Shown here one piece after another: positions 55,920-64,000 of a DNA stretch of 64,000 bases. The stretch is from Anagrus nilaparvatae. Its lineage: Eukaryota; Arthropoda; Insecta; Hymenoptera; Mymaridae. The DNA is taken from positions 21,676,501 through 21,740,500 of the forward strand of contig JAKSXM010000231.1 of the NCBI GenBank assembly GCA_022575985.1. Reading direction: 5' to 3'. Under the pieces are notes generated by a model. That model did no database searches. It saw only the letters and a list, made by a program, of their open reading frames with translations, and was not told the origin of the DNA. Every line of letters begins with the position of its first letter. Within the stretch, counting starts at the first letter, position 1. Both the position numbers and the translations under genes were made by a program.

Positions 55920-57085
55920 GATGGTGTTAGGCTGTTCAAGAATAATCTAAGCATGTTAAAGACAGTTAAGGGCATGCAAGCCCGAGAAGTCCTCGCCATC
56001 AAAACTGAATTTAAGCAGTATATTAGCGAGCAAACTAAAGCCGCTAAACATACAAAGAAAAGGGTTCGAGAAAACTCGGAAGAGGAAAATGATAGTGGAA
56101 AACAGACTCCCTCAAAGAAGTCTGCAGGTGAAAAGAGCCCAACAAATTTGGGACTGAAAGCCAATTCTGCTGCATCTGCGGCAAAACAACTCTCAGCTAC
56201 CAGGGCAACCAATCCGCGAACGCTCCCTAGAGCTACTGTTTCACTGATAAGGCTAACAGATGAAACAGTGGTAGCAGCGGAAAGAAATAGAGAGAATATG
56301 CTGGGACCCACTCAAACTCCTTCCGCAGACAATAAGGACTTTCAAGAGTTCACTGGTCGAAGGAACAGGAGGAAGAAAAGAAAAAAGGCAGAGAGAGAAA
56401 AGGAGGAAGGAAAAAGAAATAAAAAGAAAGGAAACGCCAATGGGTAAGCGAAGCTTCCCAGAGCTAGAGACAAAGCAGTCGCGATTAAGCTTCCAGAAGG
56501 GAGAGCGTACGCCGATGTCTTGAAGCAGATCAAGGAGAGCGTTATAGGAGAAGCCACTGCAACTAACATCTGTGCAGTTCGGAAAACCCAAGCTGGTAAC
56601 GTATTGATCGAGATGCGAGGAAAAGCAGAATGGCATACAGCCTTTTTTAAGGCAGTTAAGGCAACAATGGGAGAGAGCGTGAATGTCACATGTCTGACAC
56701 CACGCCGAACTCTTCAGATTCGGGACATCGATTGCCTTACAACAAGAGAGGAAGTAGAGGTAGTCTTGAAAGACGTTCTAAAGGAAACCGGCCCGATCAT
56801 GGTGAAGCTATTTCAACCTAATATTAGGGAACAGAGATCAGCCACGGTCGAGCTGGACGAGAAGGCGGCATTCAAGCTGATAAAGAAAGGCAGCATTAAG
56901 CTAGGCTTGGGCAGTTGTAGAGTAAGACTACAGGCAACTCCTGTAGACTGGGATGGGAAACCACAAGGTAGTCGAATGTACAGGGAAGCTGCAATGCTTC
57001 CTGTGCAAAGCTGCCAAATTAAAGAAAAAAGAGCTCAAACATTTCCCAGGTTTCAGGAAGTACTCTGAGTTCCAAAAAGCGATCA
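55920..57085 (+). pseudogene. R1-type LINE ORF1 (Gag-like), frameshifted
   Basis: First frame 55,953-56,447: basic and low-complexity, with a Lys/Arg-rich end (GRRNRRKKRKKAERE), stopped by TAA at 56,445. Same-element coding resumes as LPEGRAYADVLKQIKESVIG and the Gag core (56,520-57,068: VRKTQAGNVLIEMRGKAEWH...LTTREEVEVVLKDVL). The zinc-knuckle end (VECTGKLQCFLCK) is in another frame. R1 ORF1 proteins bind the element RNA. Confidence 0.75.
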
Positions 57086-57089
57086 GAAA

Positions 57090-59872
57090 ATGATCAAGGT
57101 GGTCCAAGGAAACATGCACAGAAGCTGGACTGCAAACCAGCTTATGTATCAAACTCAGAGAGAGATCAAGGCAGACCTTGTTCGACGACGAACTCGGAAC
57201 AGCAGCTATTTGGATCGCTAATCAAGAAAAAGTACCAGTAGAAGCATCAGGAAGAGGTAGGGGCTTTGTGTGGGTTAGAAGTAAAACTATAACTTACGTG
57301 AGCTGCTACCTTACGCCGACTGGACCTAGACAGGAGTATTATATGAAATTGTTAGGCATAGAAGACTTTGCGAGAGATGTGGGTAGAAACATAATTGTTG
57401 CAGGCGATTTTAACGCCAAGGCTGTTGACTGGGGCATGTCCTACACTGACTCAAAAGGGGCGGCGACCCTTGAAATGGTATCCAGGCTGGGACTCCTTGT
57501 CTTGAACGTGGGTAACACCACTACCTTTAGAAGGGCCGGCTATAACGAGACGATAATTGACGTGTCTTTCGCATCTGAAGGCCTGAGCACAAGAGTGAAT
57601 AGCACGATGAAATGATAAAATCTTCCATTAATGGTACGTCATGGAAGATTTTACAACGAGCGACCACCAGTATATTTCGTTTGAAATCCAGCACGAACGA
57701 CAGCCTCCCGGCGAGGCATATAGGCCGAAACCAAGAGGTTGGAACCTCAATAAGCTGAATAAAGAACGATTCATACAAGTTTTATCGATGGGACAAGGGG
57801 CAATTCTAGCGAATTCCCGCAGAGTAGGAAGTAAGGAAGACGCGGAGAAACTAGTATCCGAAGTAATGACGCTGATTAAGAAAGCCTGTGATGCTTCCAT
57901 GCCTCTAAAAAGGTTCAATGGAAAGAACCCACCTGTGTACTGGTGGAACCCAGAAATTGCAGAGCTCCGCAGACAAAGCCACAAGACGCGAAGAAGAGCG
58001 ACTAGAGCAAAGTCCCGCGGAGAAGCAAGGGAACTCATGAACGTTCACAAAAAAGTTAAGCGATCCTTAAGGCAGGCGATCAACGCCAGCAAAATTCGCT
58101 GTGAAAGGAAGCTATGTATTGAAGTTGACAACGAACCCTGGGGACTTGGCTTCAAGATAGTTACGAAGAAGCTGAGGGGCTTCGCGGCCAGCTCGCTAAT
58201 GGACGAAGAGGAGGCAAAAACAGTCATTGATGCCCTATTCCCGACGCACCCGACAAGAGTGGATCAAGAGGATAACATCAATGTGGAGGATATCCCGGAC
58301 TTTACGCAAGTGGACTCCCTTAGAAATAAGAAAGCTCCCAGCCCAGACGGTATACCAGCCGAGATTATAAGATTAGCTGCACACGAGTGTCCATCATTGA
58401 TGCTAAGGATGTACAACACATGCATCCGAACAGGAGTCTTTAGCAGGCGATGGAAAAAGGCAATACTGGTACTTATCAGCAAAGGAAAGGGTGATCCTAC
58501 ACTCCCATCCTACTGGCGACCACTAGGACTTTTGGATACAGCAGGAAAAAGCTTCGAAAAGATGCTTCAACCTCGTATTTTAAACGCTGTAGAAGCAGCG
58601 AGAGACTTATCTCCTCGACAATACGGCTTTAGACGGGGGCGGTTTACCATTGGGGCAGTGAAGGAGGCTGTTGACGCGTTAGCGAGGGCCCAAATGGGTA
58701 ATCATTACTCTCGTAAAATTACTCTTTTGGTTACCCTTGATGTCAAGAATGCATTCAAATCGGCAAAGTGGACAGACTTCCTGCAAGGACTGAGTGACTT
58801 CGCAGTACCCAAATATTTGATGCGGGTAATGAAGAGCTACCTAAGTGACCGAGTACCCTTGTACGAGACTCTACAAGGTAAAAGGAGCAGGAAAGTGACA
58901 GCTGGCGCAGCTCAGGGTTCGGTACTGGGACCTGACTTATGGCTCATTTCTTATGATGGTATCCTGAGGCTGGAGCTAGCGGATGGCTGCTTCATGATAG
59001 GTTATGCGGATGATATTGCTCTCGTAATCATAGCAAGAAACGTGCAACAGGCTCAGAACAGCTTGAACGTTTGCATGGTAAATACAAACATTTGGATGGA
59101 AGAGCATGGATTGAGTCTTGCAGCTGCTAAGACAGAGATCGTAATGTTTACGGGGAAGCAAATTCAAACTGTCATCCCGATACGAATTGACGAGGTTACT
59201 GTCATAGAGACGAAAAGGTTCGTTAAATATCTAGGGATAACTCTGGACACAAAGCTGACTTATTGGGATCACATCTCCCAAAGGGTCAAGAAGGCAGGTA
59301 CCACGACGCAAGCCCTGAGCAGGCTGATGTCAAATATGAACGGCCCGAAGTCCAGCAAGAGGAAGCTACTAATGTCTGTAACTCACTCCATCCTATTGTA
59401 TAGAGCAGAAATTTGGGGGAAGGCGTTAGACAAGGATATGAATTCGAAAGGCATAATAAGAGTTCAGAGGCAAGGTGCTCTTAGGGTTTCTTGCGCGTAG
59501 AGGACTGTCTCGTAAGAGGCAGTCCTTGTGATCGCAGGCATTATCCCAATTAAGCTCCTCGCCAAAGAGCGTAAACTTATTTATGATAGAAAAAATGAAG
59601 GCGACGTCGACCGTATCAAAGCGGAAGTCAGGAGGGATGTGATGCTGGAATGGCAGACGCTCTGGAAGGATCGCACAGACAGCGCATGGACCAGGCGTCT
59701 CATAAAAGATGTCGCTCCATGGATCCAGAGAGAACACGGGGAAGTGAATTACTTCTTGACCCAGTTTCTCAGTGAACACGGGCTTTTTCAGTCCTATCTC
59801 TTCAGGATTGGCAAAGTTAGAAGCTTCGAATGTGTGTTCTGTCCCGGCAAACGCGATGATGCGTTTAAAATG
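57090..59872 (+). pseudogene. R1-type LINE ORF2 (endonuclease and reverse transcriptase), mostly intact
   Basis: The start IKVVQGNMHRSWTANQLMYQ (57,090) is the usual beginning of an R1/LOA-type endonuclease. Endonuclease continues 57,178-57,615 (GDFNAKAVDWG, NVGNTTTFRRAG). A frame change leads to the 619-codon RT frame 57,641-59,500: RNKKAPSPDGIP, YGFRRGRFTIGAV, LVTLDVKNAF, AQGSVLGPDLW, catalytic YADD in MIGYADDIALV, KTEIVMF and VKYLGITLD. A stop at 59,498-59,500 precedes the C-terminal domain (to FECVFCPGKRDDA, a zinc-binding end), which is cut at 59,872 by the ribozyme element. No rDNA target is visible, so it is an R1-clade element outside rDNA or a dispersed copy. Confidence 0.85.
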
Positions 59873-60628
59873 CATTTAAAATCCGCGTAAATTCAAATTT
59901 TTAAATAAGTTTTAAAATTCATCTAATGTCGCCGCTTTGTATGCCTTAATAAAAAAAGAGATGACGATAAGCATCCACATATAAAAAGCGTGGGCGATGA
60001 ATTTGTAAATTCATTTAATACTATGTACTCGTAAAAAGGTCGATTATAAATATTATTGTTTAAGAATTACAAACGAGTAATAAAAAAATTATTAATTTTC
60101 ATATCTATATATGCTCTATAGCTTGGACCTAATAACGCGCTGAGTTATAACATTCAACTCGCATTTCAATAAATATATATATATAACATCATTTCTTATA
60201 TACAGAACAGATGGCTAAAGCAATGTGAGTCGTCCTCACAAGTGCTAAAATCGCCATTTGTTAACTATATAAGAAAAATAAGGACGTGTTTACATCAGCG
60301 TCTGTAGCACATACACTAACACACACAGCTACACTGATGAGATCTATGTGTTAGTGTTGATCGAAACGCTAGGTACCTTCTGTACCGACATTTAAAATCC
60401 GCGTAAATTCAAATTTTTAAATAAGTTTAAAAATTCATCTAATGTCGCCGCTTTGTATGCCTTAATAAAAAAAGAGATGACGATAAGCATCCGCATATAA
60501 AAAGCGTGGGCGATGAATTTGTAAATTCATTTAATACTATATACTCGTAAAAAGGTCGATTATAAATATTATTGTTTAAGAATTACAAACGAGTAATAAA
60601 AAAATTATGAATTTTCATAAAAAAAAAA
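59873..60628 (+). mobile_element. Retrozyme/SINE-like element with hammerhead ribozyme (1.4 units of 516 bp)
   Basis: Direct repeats 59,873-60,102 and 60,389-60,618 (230 bp, four substitutions, constant offset 516) flank a 286 bp unique segment with a complete hammerhead at 60,297-60,370. The second repeat ends in ...attttcat followed by ten A, like a retroposed 3' tail. It begins abruptly within or at the end of the LINE's zinc-binding end. The layout equals about 1.4 tandem units, as expected of reverse-transcribed self-cleaving multimers or circles (retrozymes, Sm-alpha-like SINEs). It has no coding capacity. Confidence 0.75.
60297..60370 (+). ncRNA. Hammerhead ribozyme, type III
   Basis: Stem III AGCGU/ACGCU (60,297-60,301 with 60,366-60,370). 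Cleavage triplet GUC ends at 60,302. Stem I UGUAGC/GCUACA (60,303-60,308 with 60,328-60,333). Core CUGAUGA 60,334-60,340. Stem II GAUC/GAUC (60,341-60,344 with 60,359-60,362). GAAA 60,363-60,366. Every conserved core residue is canonical and all stem pairs are Watson-Crick. Loop I (60,309-60,327) and loop II (60,345-60,358) share about 10-11 nt of perfect complementarity (ACACTAACACA, 60,313-60,323; TGTGTTAGTGT, 60,347-60,357), which could give a loop-loop contact or a competing hairpin. Predicted product: self-cleavage after C60,302. Confidence 0.88.
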
Positions 60629-62821
60629 TATGTTTTTAAAGTTTGGGAATTTGGCTATTATTTTAATTTTTACAGATGGCTGTATTTTATTGTAAGCAGA
60701 TGTCATTATTATTAGTATTGCTATTATTATTATTATTTTCATAATTATTATTTATTCCAAAAAAAAATTTTATTCAAACGGTAAACGTAGGTATTTTTAT
60801 CTGATTGTTGGGAGTTAAATTACATTTGAGTAAGTGCTATAGATTTGGAAATTTTTGTTTTATTAAAAAAATATAATAAGAGAAAAAAAATTTTTTTATG
60901 TATATATAAAAAAAACTCCTTCTCAAATTAAATTAAATAGCCGGACTAAATGTGTTATCATTATAATTATTAGTTTTAAATTTTTATGAATGAAAGGGAG
61001 AGAGAAAAAAATTTTCAAACGATTTAATGCACACATACGCAAACATGTGTTTCTATTAAGCATACTTATAATATATGCGTGTTCTAAGTACTCTGGATCG
61101 AGTATAAGGTGCTATTTACAGTGGTGCCGGTTATACGAAATAAAAATAAAAAAAAATATGAATTTATGTTCTTGTGCTTTTATTTAAAAATAGGACTTTG
61201 CTTGAATTTAAAAAAATATAAATTGTGTTTTTAAAGAGAAAAAAATTTTTATTTTTGTTCAAATATGAATAAGTTAGAGGAAAAAAAAAATCTCTTTTAT
61301 AAAGCTTTTACTATTAATCGTCAATTTCAATATCTTGTGTTAAAGAAAAAATAATGGAAAAAGGATTTTGAAGGTAATAAAAAAAAATTTTCAAAGGTAG
61401 AAGCTTCTTGAAGCACGTTATAAAACATTCCCAAAGCGGTGACCAGAAAAGTAGGGGAAGCACAGTACTGTGGAGAAAATTTCATTATAGTTTGAAAGTA
61501 GGGAGAAAAGGTAAAGTATGTTATTACGCCTACATACTTGGTATTTTGGGACATAAAGGATCCGTGAAAGTTCAAAAACCGCTATACCTGTACCAAAATT
61601 CTGAGGTATTTGATTTCTTTGGCATAAAATGTCAAAAGAAATTTCTTTTTTAGAGGTAAAACATTTATTTATTTCCCCGTCCGATTTATAGGCTCTCGGA
61701 AAATCTTATTATCATTCATACAGGGATGATACGTCAGTTTCCCAGCACAATGCAAGCAGGTGATTGTGTCATCACTAGATCGATTTCCCATAGTAAGTAT
61801 GTGTTTTATCGACGAGCATACTATAGTTCTCCCGTTCTCTTTTCTTTTTGTAAGTCCTCAATCAGTTGTGTCCCTTTATATGCATTTTTTTTTTGATAAT
61901 AGTTTACATATGTAACTTTTCCAGCCAACCGATAAGGGCTGTTGCTTATTGGTAATTTATTTATTGATTTGTTTCTTTAATTTCTTTAATGTTAGTTTAT
62001 TTGACTAAAATTTAAATATTTTCAAGATACTGAAATTGAGCATGCAAAAAAAAATATTTCTGAGTCTTTGCTTTTCCATCTTAATTTCTAAAAAAAACAC
62101 AATTCATTTGAAATATATATAATGCTATAATTCTTATTTTGCTTATATAAAAAAATATTGGTGTCGAATTTTGAGATAATTATATTATAGAGTACTTATA
62201 AATTTTAGATTATCAAGTCTTAATGGATTTAATTACGCTATAAGAAATTATGAGTCTGATTTGTTTGCACTTTTATGAGAAAATATTTTTTTATTTTAAA
62301 TTTTATGCTATTACGTTTAGTTATAGTTTGGTTCTTGTTTTGTTTCGCAATTAATATAAAGGAGCTTTTATTAAATCTGAGATTTTTAGTAAAAGAAAAT
62401 CTTTTTAAGTTTTTAGTGACAAAGTCTAATTATATTTTAATTATATTTAATTATATTTTGTTATACATAAAGTTCAATTCAAATAAGAACTTATTTGTTT
62501 TTGAGAAAAAATAAAATATTTATTATTTTTATATATATATTAGTTGTTTATTTATTAACCTGTACTGGGCATAACTGTTAAATGAATCATATTAATTAAA
62601 TTGCCCTATCTTGATTGTGTATGTATATATTACATCCCTTTTTTTATTAAGACATATCAAGTGGCAACATTTTATAATTTTTTAAATTCATTTAAAAATT
62701 ATTTAAAATTACGCGGTTGTTAAAATATTAGGTAAAAATATTTGGTCGATAAATAAAATAAACATAAAAATATTTATTATTTTTATTTGAATTTATTTAA
62801 AATTTAATTAAATACAAGACA
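60629..62821. other. AT-rich intergenic region upstream of the F-box/LRR gene
   Basis: No gene supported. It contains (att)n microsatellites near 60,700. The frames at 61,408-61,653 and 62,275-62,514 lack recognisable features. 61,675-61,870 is somewhat GC-richer and may be a repeat. Confidence 0.4.
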
Positions 62822-64000
62822 ATGGTGAGTAAGGGTTTTGAGATTATATATTTATTTTGTTTGTGCGTATATTTGTTTCTCTAAATATTGGATGTATTTA
62901 TAGGTGGGGTTCCATAATATTGATGATGATAGTTTTAGACTAATTTGGGATTATTTGGATTTTGAGGATCGTAGTAATTTAATGCAAGTGGATGTTACTC
63001 TAGAAGCTCGTAGTCAGTTTGAGTGGAAAAGAGAAAAATCTTTAGTTTTAAGTTATGTAGGAAATATTAATGAGGTTGATCAATTTCAAACAAGTGTAAT
63101 TGATTTGCGTTTTCGATCTGCTGATTTTATGCTGAATATATTTCCTTCACTAATTAATTTAAATAAATTGACTATATTGCATAAAATAATGAGCACGCGT
63201 TCCGAGCGAGAATTTAGTATAAAATTGCTTTATTGTGCATTGAAAAGCTGTTTAAATTTAAAGCATTTAATTTGTTTTGGGGTTCCATTCACTGGAGAAA
63301 TTTTCGGAGAGATGTATAAAAATTCCATAATTTTAAATTTACAGACATTACATTTTGATAGTGTGATGGAGTCAGCGTTTCATAGATTAAATTCGTTTTT
63401 AAGTGGATGTAGGGCTTTAAAAGATTTAAATATGCCATATCTCAAGCTTATACATCCTATTATAGATATGTATAGGGAATGGGAGATGCCAATTTTGTCT
63501 TGTACATTAAGAAAATTAAGTATAGGGGGAATGTTGTCAATTGATTTTTCGAAGAGTATTCCTTCATTTAAAAATTTAATTACATTTATTAGCCGATCAA
63601 AAAATCATGAAATGTTACTTTTATCTCCATTACGAGTTAGGAAATTTATAACATGTCAAGATTTAGTAGAGCTTGCTATACCCTATACAAATATTATTGA
63701 CATTGATTTTATAAATATTGGGAATAATTTAAAACATTTAAAACGGTTAGATATAAGTGCATGTTTTAATTTAAGTGTTGAAGGGATGAGAAATTTCAAT
63801 TTGTTTGTTAATTTAGAACAGCTGTCAATAGGTTTTATTTATGTTTCAGGGCGTTGGTTACGGGGATTGAGTAACTTAAAGGTTTTGCTAATAACTGAAT
63901 CTTCTATTTCGTTTTTAAAGATGTTGCAATTTGTATATGAATTGCATAACTTGGAAAGTATAGTTATTTATAATACAGTTTATCAATTTGAATTTTTTTA
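62822..64000 (+). CDS. F-box/leucine-rich-repeat protein (3' part beyond window)
   Basis: The ATG at 62,822-62,824 is a one-codon exon with donor gtgagt. Exon 2 starts after tttatag at 62,904 and stays open to the window end (over 360 codons). The N-terminus (FHNIDDDSFRLIWDYLDFED, then RSNLMQVDVTLEARSQF) fits an F-box, which recruits a substrate to an SCF ubiquitin ligase through Skp1. It is followed by irregular leucine-rich repeats (SLINLNKLTILHKI, CLNLKHLICFG, CRALKDLNMPYLKL, TLRKLSIGGML, NLKHLKRLDISACFNL, LEQLSIGFIYV, LSNLKVLLIT). No stop or frameshift is seen, and no signal peptide, so a cytosolic or nuclear adaptor is expected. Its very short first exon resembles the JmjC gene start (MENQ exon). 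Confidence 0.75.

Noticed and set aside
55811..56311. 166-codon minus-strand frame
   Set aside because: Antisense to LINE ORF1, whose plus-strand neighbours are clearly coding.
59426..59875. 149-codon minus-strand frame
   Set aside because: Antisense to the C-terminal domain of LINE ORF2 (ending CVFCPGKRDDA).

Overview
This is AT-rich eukaryotic DNA, most plausibly from an arthropod. Short introns with GT..AG sites, EB-type cysteine modules, BEL/Pao, R1-type and CR1/Jockey-type retroelements, an errantivirus-type env and many foldback elements point to an insect. A hymenopteran parasitoid would fit, but the species cannot be named from sequence alone. No tRNA, rRNA or CRISPR array is visible.

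Region 1 (1-15,000) is a nest of old repeats. It holds a foldback fragment, a decayed BEL/Pao element split by a SINE, and a 4.5 kb long-arm inverted repeat whose arms are built of short subrepeats and which encloses an R1-type LINE piece, a Penelope-like RT piece and a CACTA-like MITE. More palindromic elements and a GATCA-rich minisatellite follow.

Region 2 (15,000-29,200) holds a degenerate CR1/Jockey-type LINE on the minus strand (15,575 to about 19,600, with a PHD-like finger upstream of the endonuclease). A 5'-truncated copy that differs by one T in a homopolymer lies at 24,126-26,303. That copy is bracketed by two exact-looking 2,492 bp direct repeats, arranged as if they were a giant target-site duplication. 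The repeats contain a MITE with a hammerhead-like motif and part of a SINE.

Region 3 (30,263-37,868) is the main find. It is a 7.6 kb element with about 2.15 kb terminal inverted repeats, 5'-AG...CT-3' ends and a perfect 6 bp target-site duplication, which are the hallmarks of Polinton/Maverick integration. It carries no recognisable polymerase or integrase. Each arm instead carries two convergent, multi-exon genes for small secreted or membrane cysteine-rich (EB-like) proteins. The core holds one intact spliced gene and two minus-strand genes of unknown families, one of them with a decayed paralogue.

Region 4 (38,400-49,000) contains an env-like gene of baculovirus-F/errantivirus type with no gag-pol, three satellite-like arrays, two neighbouring paralogues with AT-hook, coiled coil and CHxxC-type motifs (each broken once), a 101 bp hAT MITE, and a compact gene for a small single-pass membrane protein with a TATA box.

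Region 5 (49,264-64,000) contains a JmjC plus C2H2 zinc-finger gene with a 3.7 kb repeat-filled first intron, a nearly full-length R1-type LINE, and, inserted in or abutting that LINE, a tandem-repeat retroelement with a complete type III hammerhead ribozyme at 60,297-60,370. The window ends inside a long open exon of an F-box/leucine-rich-repeat gene.

No metabolic pathway is present. The common theme is mobile DNA and the small secreted, membrane or regulatory genes embedded in it.
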